64,000 bases of DNA from Synaphobranchus kaupii (GCA_029718625.1 CM056376.1:26770813-26834812), one strand, 5' to 3'. Numbered from the stretch's first letter, positions 1 to 13,436 are shown. Program-made: numbers and translations. The notes: a model not told the origin generated them from the sequence alone.

Positions 1-1980
1 TCCCCTGACACGTACCACATTTACCACAGTCGTTGGAAAGGGCCCTGCTGATGTTAGCGCAGATGCTGGCCGGAGTAGAAACGAAACTGCCCGAAACCTC
101 GGGAGGCCATCTGTTACCTCAAAACCCTGGCGACTGTGACAGTCCGCCAATCCGCCATTGTTTCGAAAACATGGAGGAGTCACAGTAATTTTCACAGTGC
201 TTTTAAAAGGCTTCTGTTCAGCCCGCGCATCGAAACGGCACAGAGGGTTTTCCCCGTTTTTACTTGGGGTGGGGGGGGGGGGGGGGTACGCCATCTTTTA
301 TTCTAGCCAGAATACTGTATGCTCAATGGAGCTGCACACTGGCTAGAACTGGGTTCATATTTAAATCTGTAAGACAGGTGCAACCTCGGGATTGTGCGTC
401 TAAGTTTTTTTTAAATTTTGTTATCCCCCCCAAGTGCATCTGAAACGTCTCTGTTCGCCATGAAAGCGCCATTGTGCTTTCCCAGGCCTTCCTGGGAGTA
501 TGCTGAGGGCTGTACGTAGGCCACCTACAGCTGAGACCTAAAAGCCTTCCTCACTTCCTTTCACGAGAGCGGACGGCTATGCGTTTTTTTTTGTTGGCAC
601 GTCGTCGATCTCTTTGCGTTTGACTTCTCCGTTTTTCTCCGTCGTGAATTTACGCCTCGCTTCAATTCCGTTTATGGCACCCAGTGTACGGAACGGAGAC
701 AAGCCGCTAGCTTTATGCGCGCCTGCCAAATGTAATATTTACCTCTCCGTTCCCAAGCCTATAAATACGGCACCTTTCAGGCCGGGGTTGAGGTAAAGCT
801 TCGCCTCTCTCGGCCCAGTAAATAAACAGCGACCACAGCATAAATATATCTGCCGCCGAGCGATATTATGACATTAGCTATAGGGAGAGTCTCCCAGTGT
901 CCTCTCTGTTATGTTCACTCTGCTCTGCTGAATTAGAGCCTCTTTGCACAGATGTCTAATGTCACGTTGTTGCTGAGAAAGTGTATCGAGGCACAGACTG
1001 TGAAAAAGAGTTGTGGCCCCTCAAGGCCAGTAGTACCATTGGTCCCTCTTTAATTAGGTACTGATTTAGACCCGAGAAAGCAGGTGAGCGAAATCTCTGA
1101 CATTAATTAATAATCACCTTTCAGGTGGAAGCGAATCGGCAGATTAGTGCCACTGAAAATATGATGTAGAGAGACCTGTGTTTCATAATTGGTTCATGAC
1201 AGAATTACTTGGCCAGACATGAGGTGAAATTCAAAGTGAAATATTGAAGCAGCTCAGGTAGGATCTTGTTCTAATGGGAAAAGCACTTTAACAAGGTCAT
1301 TGGAAATGAATGTGGAATCTCGCAATCTCCAAAATTGTTGGCTGCCGGACCTGTACAGGATAGTCTGTTTTATGTATTTATTTTTGATTGATCTTTGAAT
1401 TCCACAGCCTCATTACACGGACTACCAACGCTGTAATAACCTCCCCATCACGTTAATTTCCCTCCGTTTCTGTAATGCATGTTAAATGCATCCTGGCGAG
1501 AGTTTTCATCTGAGCTTTGATAAAAAAATAAAATAAAAGCGTAAAGGTGTATAATTATTCCTGCGTTTGAATGTGGGAGATCACACTGGGTGCTGTGTTC
1601 TTTTCACGACTCCAAGCTGTTCCTCTGAAAGAGAACATTTTCTGTGAAAAGGGAATTTTTGCATCATCCCGTCGTCCCAGGCTTAGTCCCAACGCTTGTT
1701 CTGACCGTGTGGTATTCCTTCATGTTGCTCAGTGGAGTTGGATGATTTCAAACAGACATTAGTGATTTTTTTGGATGTGAGGCGAGCACCCGTTGTGGCG
1801 CCGACCCCCAACCCGCCCCCCCCTCCATCGTGTCCGCATTGGAAGCCTAACCACCAGGAGGTTCAGTCACCCCACTGCGTCACCTCTGTGACCCCGCAAG
1901 CTGGCTGAACGCTTTACAGTAGGCCCGCCTTTTCATTCCATGAAACGCTATAATCCCACGTTTCTGACATGGATATTTTT
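1..1980. other. unique non-coding DNA with homeodomain-type AT motifs
   Basis: No supported gene or mobile element. Apart from the G-run at 270 it is complex sequence. TTTAATTAGG (1049) and CATTAATTAATAATCACC (about 1101), next to CACCTTTCAGGTGG, are clustered homeodomain/E-box-like motifs. A conserved non-coding element is possible but cannot be tested here. Confidence 0.4.
270..287 (+). repeat. poly-G tract
   Basis: GGGGTGGGGGGGG-type run of about 18 G. Similar runs lie at 21522-21546, 25677-25688, 36567-36581 and 47851-47873. Confidence 0.9.
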
Positions 1981-2069
1981 GTGTGTATTTGTGTGTGTGT
2001 ATGGCTGACCTCCGCTTACATCAGCGACCAGACCTTGTTCGGGAATTGAATAACAGAGCTTGGTGGGGC

Positions 2070-2070
<1 letters not shown>

Positions 2071-2102
<32 letters not shown>

Positions 2103-2170
2103 GTGTGCGTGCGTGCGTGCGTGCGTGTGCGCGCGCTTGCGCGTGGGGGGTGGGGATGGGTGGGGGGGGG
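2071..2170 (+). repeat. (TG)n/(TGCG)n microsatellite with G-run
   Basis: About 14 TG units pass into GCGTGCGTGCGTGCG and GCGCGC, then a G-rich end (GGGGGGTGGGGATGGGTGGG, GGGGG). Unrelated short TG runs precede it at 1980-2001. Confidence 0.92.
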
Positions 2171-2179
2171 ATTACATGG

Positions 2180-3440
2180 TTTAAAGCACATTGAGTATAT
2201 GAGTCATGTTATTCGGGCCCACAGAAAATGGACTGGAGCTCCTGGCAGAGAGGGGGCCACCTTTGGGAGGGGGCGTAATTGTTTTTGGGGGCATCCTTTG
2301 AGCGAGGCCAGATATTCAGAAACAATTAAAAGGAAGCTGCTGCCCTCCCCAGCTGTCCTCTTCGCTCTCTGCAGTCCCGTTCCTCCCCCTCGACGGCGGC
2401 CCGTGTAATTCCGGAGAACGGGGCGGAGGTTTTCCCCCTGGAACGCGGAGGCGGACAGCTCTTTGTATTGAATTACAGAGAGGACCGCTTCCAGAGCCCT
2501 CTTCCGAAGGACCAAATTTATTTAGCCTTGAAGTGCGGATGCTGCTGTTTCCTTTTTTTCCCGCTCTGGCCAGGAATAGAGCGGATCCTTTAAAAAAAAG
2601 CAGAAGGAAAAAAAAGAAACGTTTTCGCTGCCTCCCTCTATTGAAGAAGATGACCCGGCTAATCTTCAAGCCTTCAAAGTGCGGCAGGAGTGCGACGAAC
2701 CGCCGGCGACTTCCCTCATCCTCTTCCTGCTGATCGACCGCTTCTCCGGGGGCCGGCCTTGGGCTCGCGCTCCTCTCCTTACAGCCCCTCAGTACTGTCA
2801 AACGTTCTCTCACCTGAGCCTGAGCGTACCCCCGACCCGCGCCGTCCGGCTCTTATCTGCTCAGAGGTGCCAGCAGAGGCGGAGGGGAAATTCGTTAAGC
2901 CGTCGTCGTTTAATGGAAAGGAGGAGGTCGCGTGGAAGTAATTACGGAGCAAAAACACTACAAGGTCCTCTTCTCTAAAGGGCAAGTCCTCGTCCTCGGT
3001 AGGCCGCCGGAGTTTGTATCAAAGGCCAAGGCCATCAATTCATTTATCCCTGGGTAATTTCTGTTTAAAAGGAGTGGTGCCGCAGAGCCATCTGTTGTGT
3101 GATTCATTGGAAGTGGGAACCAAACTGCATTTTCAGTCAAAGCGCAAAATTCAGCCCCCTCAGTTTTCTTTCATAAAAACGCATTTGGGGGAGAAGAAGT
3201 AGTAGGCTAATTGAGGAAGTAATTATCTCATTGTACCTGCGTACTTCTGTTCCTCTTATGCAAATAAACCCAGAGAAATATGCGCAGAGGAATCGGGGCG
3301 TATGACTTAAGGTGCCTGTCCGGCTGTGTTGCGTTCCACCCCCTCTTCTTTAAGGAGAAAATTGAAGCGGTCGTTGGCTTGTGTAAGCTTGTTTGCCGAA
3401 GCTTGGCGCCGCTCAGTTGAAATGCATGAAGCAAAGCCCC
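2180..3440. other. GC- and CpG-rich unique DNA
   Basis: No convincing exon. CpG density is raised around 2385-2460 and 2690-2960 (e.g. GACGAACCGCCGGCGAC). An alternative promoter or CpG island is possible, but no TATA box, initiator or open first exon was recognised. Confidence 0.35.
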
Positions 3441-3476
3441 CTCTCTCGCGCTCGCTCTCTCTCTCTCTCTCTCTCT
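3441..3476. repeat. (CT)n microsatellite
   Basis: CTCTCTCGCGCTCGCTCTCTC and ~12 CT units. Confidence 0.88.
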
Positions 3477-3805
3477 GGCTTTAAGCACGGGTTGTCACAC
3501 TGCATTTCACGGACCTCCCCCTCGAACTGTGGGTTCTGAGGAACCTGTCCAGTCCATCTACCAATTTCACGCGGACGCGTAATTTGCGTCTTCCAGGGAG
3601 GAAGGAGTGTTGGAGGGCCCAGACAGCCCTGAGAGACGGGCCAGGAAATTGCCCTCTGCGCCCCTCAATTCACTTTCAGCCAGACCTTGGTGTTTATGTT
3701 CTGTCACGCTTAAGTGTCCATCGTCAGAGCTGCAATTTGCCCCCCCCCCCCCCCCCCCCCCGTTATCAATTTGCAAGGCCGGGTCAAGAGGTGAACCGCA
3801 GGCGT

Positions 3806-3842
3806 ACACACAACACACACACACACGCGCACGCAAACACAC
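3806..3842 (-). repeat. short (AC)n microsatellite next to a C-run
   Basis: A C-run of 22 (3740-3761) precedes, and ACACACAACACACACACACA with CGCGCACGC follows at 3806. Confidence 0.85.
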
Positions 3843-3891
3843 GCTCTGGTGAAATACAGAATTTTTTTCCCAGCCTTTTGCAGAAAGTGTT

Positions 3892-4052
3892 GAAACTGAG
3901 AAGCGTCTGTTTTGAGTTTTCAGAAAATAGCTTTTCTACAAGGGAGTGGCGTTATAATGAAACCAAGAAGTGTTTGTTTTGAGTTTGCACAAAGTTCCTC
4001 TTGTAGAAGAGAGTAGCGTTATAATGAAACTGAGAAACGTCTGTTGTGAGTT
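3892..4052. repeat. imperfect 67-bp tandem repeat, ~2.4 copies
   Basis: GAAACTGAGAAGCGTCTGTT at 3892, GAAACCAAGAAGTGTTTGTT at 3959 and GAAACTGAGAAACGTCTGTT at 4026, with the intervening TAGCGTTATAATG also repeated. Confidence 0.8.
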
Positions 4053-4308
4053 TTTCTGCCCGTGTATACTCATCCCTCACAGGAAGGAAGGCTGTTCTCA
4101 TTGGTTCTTTCCGTAACAGTTTGTGGTAAACCACAGAGTCGCAGCCCTTCAGACTCTAAGGCCCTGTTGTTCAACGGCTTCTAAATACTTGAATATATGC
4201 GAAAGTCACCCGTTTGTCTCTATGCGAAAAGCAGTGTGATATTTAGTTTCACAATGTTTGTAGACAAATGTGCAAAAAAAAATAAAATAAAAATGTTAGT
4301 TGTTTGTT

Positions 4309-4505
4309 GTGGGTGGCAGTACAGCGTAATGTTTAGGGAACTGGGCTTGGTTGATTGGTTACGGGTTTAAATCCCAAGTGGAACACTGCCGTTTTACCAT
4401 TAAGCAAGGTAGGCTACTTAACCTGAATTGCTTGGGTAAACATCCAGCTGTATGGCTGCATTCTTTGTAAAGAGGCATGTAAGAGCGTCTGCTAAATGAT
4501 TAATG
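4309..4505 (+). mobile_element. tRNA-derived SINE with L2-type tail (UnaSINE1-like)
   Basis: The copy begins GGTGGCAGTACAGCGTAATG (tRNA-like head) and carries a degenerate box B, GGGTTTAAATCCC. It continues with the fixed body ACACTGCCG, CTACTTAACCTGAATTGC and CATCCAGCTGTATGG, and ends in the L2-type tail GAGCGTCTGCTAAATG. It shares this body with the opposite-strand copy at 21061-21286, where the (TGTAA)n tail is intact. The design matches eel UnaSINE1/UnaL2 as I remember it, but L2-tailed SINEs occur in other fishes too. Confidence 0.75.
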
Positions 4506-5840
4506 TGGGCCTACAGGTGAAGACGAGACGTCGCAGTTCAAATATGAGGCGTTCGTTCGCTTTTTCATGCTAAATTTGGCGGCCGCACTTTAACCAATTA
4601 GCAGTGGCCTGTGGTATAGTGAAGCCGTTTACCCGAGCGGCGCTAAAGTTAGCTTTCCAGAGTCAACAGGGAAAACATTCGACAAGCTCGCTGAAAAATG
4701 CCTGTTTACTTCGTGTTTCCCCCGACTGTAGAAACGTTGGCCTTTATTACAGGGCTTTATACGATAACGCAAGTAGGCCTACGGCTTCACAGACTGAGAG
4801 CATTGCCATCAAGTACCTGAAAGGCAGATAATAATAATTTTTTGTGGTGTGAAAAAAAGCACTGTGCTTTCAGGATGAGAGCTTCATATCCTTTTAAAAC
4901 CAGCGAAATGATGGGTAACCGTTCTGCTCTTTTTCTGGTGTCAGGAGAGTATGTTTAAGGTTGATTTATGATTTATGCGTTTGTTTTTTTCAGCTGTAAG
5001 AAAAGAATGCATTGAGCTGATGTAGCTGATGTACTGGACCATTATCAGGCGAAACTGATCGGCAGACGAAAGAAATTGGAATTGAGTGGAAACCTATTGT
5101 TGCAGACGCCTCTGTCGGCATAACAATTACGTTTCAAAAGTTTATCAGCATTTGCCCGTGTCTAGTCCTCTTGCCCAATTTACAAGAAAGCCAACAAATT
5201 ATTCCTCCGGCTTAGTTTCTGCACTGGAATGGAGTTTTCTAAAGAAACACATTTATTTACTCATAAAAATGTGATGTGATACTGCAGTGCTGTGCGCGCG
5301 GCTAATTTTGCTTCAGCACTCCCATAATAAACATAGCCAGTAATGTGTTTATAGCCATAAAGTGTAAATACAGGGTGATGCAGTAGGAAGGGACTTTTTA
5401 AAAATATTTTTTTTAAATACCAAAGTTTATCTACTGCCTGTAGTATGTTTTTACACAAGCGCCATCCCATAGTTGAAAAGATAAGCTTAGAAAAGATTAA
5501 ATAATTTAGTGCAGCAAAGAGACCTGGCAAGGAGAGAGATAAGCATTCCTCTGTACAGTACTTCCTGCCTCTGTTCTACAGAGAAACTGCTACTGGGAAA
5601 CGCACAATGACTCCCACCCACAGATTTGCACAATAGAAGCGCTTTATGCTGCCTTGAAGTGCCATAATTCTGCTTTGACTCACACAGGAGAAAAGAAAAA
5701 AAAAGATACTGTTTGAATATTCCTTGTGATTTGAGTAGGAGTAACATAAGAGTGTTCAGTCATAGTTCTTCCGTCATCGTCAGATTTACTAAAGGCAATG
5801 AAGGCCTTGTTTGTGTGTTTTTGTGTATGTTTGTATTTGT
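4506..5840. other. unique intron-like DNA
   Basis: AT-moderate sequence with no supported exon, RNA gene or repeat. ORFs here are short and lack splice or codon signals. Confidence 0.4.
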
Positions 5841-5846
5841 GGGTGT

Positions 5847-5965
<119 letters not shown>

Positions 5966-6747
5966 TGCGCGCTTAAACACACAGACATGTACGTATTATT
6001 GACAGGTTCTCTTATATGATTGTGGAGCAGAATTACCTTTTTGCGCTGTGCGCCTATGTGTTTCGACATAATATGTCTGTTGAGGAATTTTGGCCACTTT
6101 TTGCATTGCTGGGCGTTCCCCAACACTACCAGTACTACCATCACGCTCCCTGTCCTTTTGTTAAATTTTCGGCAGGATTACGTCTAAAGTCTAACGCCGT
6201 TGTGCAGATGTTCACAGACACCCCTCCATCCAACAGGTGCCAGGATAAAGCTACGGCATTTTCTCTGGCAGCTGGCTCTTGAGTCATCTCGGTTTATCAC
6301 TCTAAATATCTTAGTGGAGACTGAGCATTTAATTAAGGGTTGGTGTTCGCTCAGCAGTTACATGGTAATTATCAAGCGTTCAGTCCTGGTGATTTAGCCT
6401 GCTTTTTTTTTTTCCTCTTTTTTTCTTTTTTTTTTGAAGCGTTCTGCACACGGTAAAGATGCAGAATCTCATGATCTGAATAAGATTTCAGTGATTGTTT
6501 GAAAAACAGTGTTTTTCTGTGACTATCAGAAAGAAAAAACTAGGCTAAATCATGGTGTCACTGACACAAATTGTGATTTTGCATTTTTTTGATTCACATT
6601 TTGATTTAAATATACTTTGCAATGGAGGAGCAGAAATTGAACATTCAGTCACGCAAAAAAAATAAAAAATAAAAATCACAATGTTACCACACCCCCAGAC
6701 CCCCTATGTGGGCTTATGACCCAAGTGCTTTTAAGTAAAGTCTAAAA

Positions 6748-6952
6748 CACGGGTAGGGAACCCTGGTCCCGGAGAGCCGCAGGGTCTGCTGGTTTTTGTT
6801 TTCACCTTCAATACAGCAACTACTTAAACCAAGGAAACCAGGTGAGGTGAGTTAACTGTGTAATCAACTGCATGAATTGATAAATTTAGTGGGGAGTAAC
6901 ATCTAAAACCAGCAGACCCTGCGGCTCTCCAGAACCAGGGTTCCTTACCCCG
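6748..6952. mobile_element. hAT-type MITE, family A copy 1
   Basis: The ends are inverted repeats of about 45 bp: the left end contains GGAGAGCCGCAGGGTCTGCT and the right end its complement, AGCAGACCCTGCGGCTCTCC. Flanks GTCTAAAA (6740-6747) and ATCTAAAA (6953-6960) match at 7 of 8 positions, consistent with an 8-bp hAT target duplication. The same element recurs at 35557-35763 and in worn form at 53255-53408. Confidence 0.8.
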
Positions 6953-7309
6953 ATCTAAAATGTGCCCAAATGTGTGTGATCTAGTCGTACTCCATTCCCC
7001 CCTCCTGTTGCACAAGCTCAGAGAAGGTCTTGATATTTAGTGCAATGGTGCGTCTCCCAGTCGGGCTGTATTTTTAAGAGGAGACAAAAAGGAAAAGAGC
7101 CGTGGAGCTTTCTCCTCTCCTGCGAGTTGCTGAATCTGGTCTTTATCTGCCGTCTTCTCTTATCTTGAGCCGGGGAAGAAACGCGGGATCTAATACGCCC
7201 TTATTGATGTGCTCCATTGAAAGGGAGGAAAAACCCAAAGATTGCCATCTGCTAAGCTCCAAGTTCTCTTTAAAACCCGAGGAACTGAAAATGCATCTCT
7301 GCGTTCAGT

Positions 7310-7366
7310 CTTTTTTTTTTTTTTTCTTCTTCTTCTTCTTCTTCCTTTTTTTTTTTTTTTTTCTTG
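7310..7366. repeat. T-rich (CTT)n tract
   Basis: A T-run, seven CTT units, then a further T-run of about 17. It resembles a splice-acceptor pyrimidine tract but no open exon follows. Confidence 0.85.
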
Positions 7367-8929
7367 TAGAGCAATAGGAAGGATGTTCAGAAGCTCCCCC
7401 AGGGAGAGGGAGAGATTTTCTGTTTGTTTCAGTTTGATATGTTCAGCTGGCATTCAGGATTGGCTTATTGATTTTTAATATGGCAGATGTCTGGGAAAAT
7501 CTCGACTGGGACGTGGGGGACTGGGTATCAAGCGCTGAGAAAAGACAGCTGTTTTATGGGAAGCGTAGAAATAATTTGTCATTTATTGTGGTTGGGTTTT
7601 TAGTTTTTTTTTCATGTCCGCTTTGAAGCGAAGGGATTTGGTGTGTGGGGGAGGGGTGGGGCTGGCTTCTGCTTTACCAATTTTAGCTGATCTCACCTCT
7701 TGAGGAGACGTGAATAAGACACAAGCATAGGGGCTCCTATAGGTATGCACCTGTCCGCACCTGTTCATCGCTAAGGGAGTCCCACACTTCAGGTGTGTGC
7801 GAGACGCACACAGTTCAGACAAATCTCGCACCTTTCAATCTCAGATGGCTATTTAGGTATATTTTTAAACCAAAGTTGATGAAATTGATTTGTCGGGTAA
7901 TACAATTGATATAATTGGTATATAACGGGAAGGGAAAAATGTTTCTTACACGCTGTCTCCCCACTCAGTGGTTCGTCCGAACGCAACCCTCACGCTCTTG
8001 AATTTCGTAAACTTCAGGATCTATGCGTCCCCCAAGCCCCCCTCACCCAAAAAAAAAGCCGCAAAAGGACAAAGCCTTATAAAAATGATATACAATAAAT
8101 ATAAAGTCATTCCTCGCTGGGTTGTTGATACGCCTCAGCGCGGGGTGTGTGTACGTCGCAGACGATAACCCCCGTTAGTTCCTTTCGAAGCGCCGACGCA
8201 TCAGCCCCTCCCCTCTCCCTCTCTTTTGGATTCTCGCTGCGGGGTCCGCTGGTTTTCTTCCTCTACTGCGAGTAAACACCGGCGTCTAAAAGCTGAGTCA
8301 CTGGCAGCGGAGCAGCTGTCTATCCCCGAGTCTCCCCCGCCCTTCAGACAAATTCTTTACTGCCGAACAACAGCCTGTGACCTCGCTTGGAAATAATAAT
8401 TTAACAAAAAAAAAAAAGCTTTTCGACGTTTAAAAAAACATTGAAATAGGGCATAAGCTCTTTATACACCTTTAAAAATACACTTCCTAAATCCGTCTGC
8501 ATACCAAATTATTTATATGAGAATTATGCCAAGTTACAACAAAGATTTTAACCAATAGGCCATCCTCAGGCCGGTGGGAGAAATAGAAACTAAATAATCA
8601 CTATTCCAGTGCACCCTACTTTCCCTACATTTGTTCCTTTAATTTGAAATCTGCTCAGTTATTTTAAGTGATTGCTCAAGGACATTCTAATGATATATTC
8701 AATGCTCAGGAAGCCTGACATGTTTTCTTTTTAAAGATTTTTTTAGTGTTACTTTATTCTTTTTTTATCTAGGTTGAAGTAAGCTGTTTGATATTTCACC
8801 TCTATGTTTGTAGGCCTGATGCCTTGGCTAGTAATGACTGTAAGGGTCTGGGCTAAGCTAGCCAACCAGCTGTGTTCTAGTAGTAGGGTTCTCTGCATGG
8901 TTTTTTGCACTTACGATGCACAGCTTAGG
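7367..8929. other. unique intron-like DNA
   Basis: No supported gene. Contains A-runs (8050, 8406) and a GC-richer patch at 8160-8345, with no recognisable element. Confidence 0.4.
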
Positions 8930-8933
8930 TGTG

Positions 8934-8997
<64 letters not shown>

Positions 8998-9000
8998 TGT
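8930..9000 (+). repeat. (TGCG)n tetranucleotide microsatellite
   Basis: About 16 perfect TGCG units between GGTGTGCG and TGTACAG. Confidence 0.96.
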
Positions 9001-12000
9001 ACAGTTTACATATTACACGTGTCATGCATTCATTCTCAACAGTTTAGTTGCATAATATTTAAGTTGCATAATATCTTGGGTTGGACTAGGCCTCATACTT
9101 GTGTTTAAAATATGTTTCCTACTAAGCTTTTTTTTATGAACAATATGCTCCAGGAAAACTAGGCTATAGTTACTTATCTAAAAGTGCCCCTATCTGTTTT
9201 TTAATAAGCTTGTAGAGAGACGCTCTGCATTAGAGAAATCCAGCATTGTGAGCCTGCCAGGAGAGGTGTCTCTAAAGAACATAAAGCTAATACTCTTTCA
9301 AGCCAGTGACTAATTAGGCTTGTAATTAAGCTAATGCTACAGGTAAGGAGCGGAGAAAAAAGGGATAAATGCAGTGTTTCAGTGCCAGCACGCCAGGCAT
9401 TAACTTATTAACCTGTTGAAGTTGAATTTGCGCTGCTCAATTCTGCATTAAGAGTTTTTTGCTGTGTTTTAATGGCTCGGGAAGACAAAAAGCAGTTTGC
9501 TTTGGAGTGTTGCTTGGCACGAGGTGCCGTTTGGAGCCAAGTGCAACTATAATTTGTAATTTAGCCTGGTGTTTGGTGTTGGTCTCAGAAACCCTCTTTA
9601 ACGGTCCTGTGACAGCGGTCTCTGCGCAGCTACAGTCTGCCCCCCCGGTGCTGCTCAGCCTGCTCGGAGTGCCTCTCCCTCATCCCCTATATTTAAAGTT
9701 CCTGCATTAATATTTAACCGCAGGCCTTGATTGCTTCGATTGCAGGATCTCTCCCGGTTCTCTTGGCAGGCGTGCGTAACCTAACGGGGAATACTTTTCC
9801 GGAAATAAGTAGGCTAAGACTTGGCTCTTCAGCCATGGGGCCTTGTATTGTTACCAGAGGAACTGGAAATGTGGTAATGTATGTTCCAGAAAGGAAAAAT
9901 GAACCAGAGGGCACTTTATTTAAGATTTGACGGAGTGAACTTTGTGGAACGGGGGAATTCTTTGAGCGAGAAAGGATCTTCGGCATCTGTGAAAGGGAGA
10001 TGAACAGTGAGGAGTAGGGGTGTTCAGGTAGGAAGTGAATATGTTGTTTGACGTCCAAAAAATACTGTCCTCAGAGCTGACAACATCCTTCCTCTCTAAG
10101 TATTTGAAAGAAATAATAACAGTAATAAAGTGTTTCTCATACAGGTGCTCCACGCACTTTCCAGATAATAGAAAATAAAAGCACGTGATTTACAAAAATT
10201 AAAAAAATTATTACACAGAATTAAAGGCAAAGTTGGGAGAAGTAGACACTGATGACATCACAAAGTTCTGGGCTAGTCATACCATCGAGAGACCTGAAGG
10301 TGGGCTGATATTGCGTCATGTGACCATGTGGGCGGGGCTGTGTCAGTGGCACCAATCACGGCACAGCCCCCACCGAGTGGGTCTCACCCACCTAGAGCCC
10401 ACAGGAAGCTCCAGCAAACACCACCAGCATGGAGAGCAGGAAATGTGTTCAGCTCAGCTGATGGCAGCCATAAAATCCTTTTTTTTTCTGCTCTGCTGAG
10501 TTCAGCGAGAGTGTCTGACTGCCACAGCGACAGCTCAGCACCATCAATAAACGCTAATGACAGGAATTAGCCATGAGACACTGGACACTGACGTTAAACA
10601 GATCAACAAGATTTTTGCAGCAGGGGCTGGCTTGATTTAACGGGGTTACATTTTAGGTTACGCGTAATGCGCGATGTTGGCTCATACGTTACTACGCACT
10701 TGGGCGAAAGCCTCTTTATACAGATTTGCTCCGGTTAAAAGCCCGGCTATACGGAGATGTGTTCGGGAACAAGCAAATCACGAGTGCACTGATGTAGACT
10801 CTGTTTTTTTTTTGTTTTTTTTCTTTTCCCCTCGGGTGCATGAATAAGTAAAATGTTTCGTTAAATAGAATCCCTTCAGCCGTGAGCGTTCCAGTCTTCT
10901 CTCAATAAAAGCCTTCCTGTCTCCTGAACCCTGGGTTTGCATAATGTGGGCGGGGCCACGGGTTAATGCCGGCCGGTTTAGAAGTTTAAAAATATATATA
11001 TATTTTGCCTCGGGTGGTGGGGAACGGTCCGGTAAATTAGCCGTTTAAGCGTGTCCTCGGCCGAAAGTCAGTGAACCGCGGCTGTGATCCACCGTGTCCA
11101 TCGAATGCGAGGAGCCCGTGGCGGGAAAAGCAAACGGCTGAAGCGGGCCAGAAAGCGGCTAAAGGCTCATGCCGGATTTACACCAAAAGCGTTTTGCCGT
11201 GTAGTGTCGCAGGTATGCGCCGCTTGTACAGAGAATGAAAGCGTTTAAGTTCGTAAGGTGGGCGTTCCCTCTTGGTGTCAGTCAGGTTCGGAGGAGATTC
11301 GCTTCAGATTTAATTTGCTTTCTGTAGCTACAGCATAGTTAGCAAGCTGGGTAAAACGGTTTTCAGCTTGTTTAGTTGGCGAGCTATGCAAGCTGGAACA
11401 TAACTTAAGCAAATTATATATACATTTATGAAAAGCTCCGAATGACAGTTTGAAGGGAAGTGACGTGTTCTAGTGAGATGACCCTCCTCCTTTCATATGA
11501 TTGGTTGCGCACTGGCTGGTCATTGCGATTTGCGCAGAAGTTAAAATATTTTTAGCTTGCGCGAACAGTGCGGTACTCGCGATTCGTACCGCTCCCAGCG
11601 GCACCGGCAGAATCGCGCCTTGTCGCTCTCTCTCCATTGGAATTGAATGACTTCCTGCCAGACGGCGCGGGACTGCCACTCTTGGTGTAAATCCAGGGTC
11701 ACAGTGAAGTAGCATCGTGGCGTGGGGATAAGAAAACTAACTGCAGGCCTCATACCACAGAGTAAGACTCTTAACCTCAATTTGCTCAGTGAACACTCAG
11801 CTCTTGTCATCTGTCATCGTTATCATGATGACTGCTAAAATCCTGGCCTTCGTAAGCATCATTCTTGCAAATGATTTTGAGAGCTGGCAATCGCTGGAAT
11901 TTTCACCGTGAAAAGTACTGGGCCTGCTTCTCTTTTCTCCAAAACAGAGAGAAATCTTTGTGCTTGTTCAGCTGTACTCTTCTGCTTCCTATTGCTTGAG

Positions 12001-13199
12001 TTCAGCTTCATCACCTTTAAGGGATCGAGGAAAAATATCCCTCATGAATTGCTGTATGACAACCACATTGCAAATAACACTATTCAAAAATAAAGATTGA
12101 TTGAGTATCAATTACTCATTGTCTTTGTAACAATGTCGCAATGTTTGTTTTGGAATGACAGTATTTGATGTGAAAGCATTTTTTTCCCCATGATTACTTT
12201 CACTTCCTGTCTACATTGACCAAAGCAGTGCTTTCACAGAGATTTATATGAGCGGTTAGTCATAATACAGCATTTTTTCCCCACAGAATACATGGGGAAG
12301 TCTGAAAGGGTGGCTTTTCGAGAAATCAATTGTTCTCTTCCTTACTGAAGGAGTGTTGACCACTTGCTCTGTGATTATTATCAGTAAATTATTTTGTTTA
12401 ATGTTAAAATGTTGTTTTGTAGTAATATTTTGAGGAATTCCAGATGGCAAGGTAGAAGTAGCCTACACTGTTGTTATGCTATTTGTATTTTAAATAAGGT
12501 TTGTTTTTTTAAAGGGAGCATGACGCTATGGCATGACCTCATTATGTTTGTGCGCGGGTGGCAGCAATTAGAGTTACCTGTCTTTTCTTTTACATGTAAA
12601 AACATTTTTTTGAGTGACAGGGATTAGGGTGAGACCATTTTTGTGCAAAACACAGCATTAGCCTAATTCCTGTGCTTGTAATTTAATTATAGGCCTAAGT
12701 AGCCAAGCTGTCATTTTAACATTGAGAAATCATCCATTTAATCTTTACATCGTTTTTTTTAATGTGTTTCAACATTCATACCTTATGGTTAACTATGTTT
12801 GCATTTCGAAAAGGAAGGAACGGACTCCACATGGGAGAAATTTGTTGCATGAGAGAAATACAATGGCTTTAATCAGGTTATTTATTTTTCAAAAAAATAT
12901 TAATTAAAATGGTGACACTGAAGGGCCATGTTCCCGTTATTATATTTTATGTCTGGAGTTCTTTTTAAATTCAATTTCCCAGGTTGTCAAGCAGCGGAAA
13001 CAAGTGAAGGAAAAGTTTGTACAGCATGATGTTACTTAAACTCTGCTGCCTGTCTCCTCTTTTGCAATGCAAAGTAAAACTTGACCTGCCCTCTCTTATA
13101 AAAATATTATGCTCCGTGCCAGACGGCTTTGACCTTGCCACGACCTTCAGAGTTAGACTCAGGGTTAGAGTTGGCAATGGTGAATAATCTCAGGTGGGG
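9001..13199. other. unique intron-like DNA, candidate regulatory patch at 9290-9440
   Basis: No supported exon in 4.2 kb. At 9308-9345, GACTAATTAGGCTTGTAATT, AAGCTAATGC forms a cluster of TAATTA/TAAT homeodomain cores. A GC-rich patch lies at 11040-11240. Nothing else was recognised. Confidence 0.4.
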
Positions 13200-13436
13200 T
13201 TTTTTTTTTTTTTTTTTTTTTTGCTGGGTAAAATCTTACCTTTTTGTTAAATAATACAAAAGTATTGCTAATGAGGTGAGACGGTTTGACTCATTTCAAG
13301 ATTTACCAATGGGGTAAGAAAATTTCACTTGTCAAGCAAAACAGTAGGTTAAAACAAGCCAATATTTTCTACTTGAGGCAAAAGATTAACTTAAGTTTAA
13401 TTACAAGACTAAAACATAGTCTTTTTTTTTTCAGTG
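13200..13436. mobile_element. possible decayed CACTGCA-type MITE
   Basis: A T-run at 13200-13221 followed by GCTGGGTAAAATCTTACC marks one side; AAGACTAAAACATAGTC then TTTTTTTTTTCAGTG marks the other. The right end resembles the terminus of the element at 36957-37181. The left terminus cannot be placed. Confidence 0.3.

Noticed and set aside
2316..2985. Coding first exon in the GC-rich region near 2.4-2.9 kb
   Set aside because: ORFs occur on both strands, none resembles the AUTS2-family N-terminus (Arg-rich, then DGFA) and no donor in a sensible frame was found.
4309..4400. tRNA gene
   Set aside because: The box A/B-like motifs belong to SINE heads; no cloverleaf with acceptor-stem pairing could be formed here or at 21.2, 51.3, 52.4, 55.3 or 61.9 kb.
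7310..7366. Splice acceptor after the T/CTT tract
   Set aside because: A long pyrimidine tract exists, but the following sequence (TTGTAGAGCAATAGG) has early stops and no recognisable exon.
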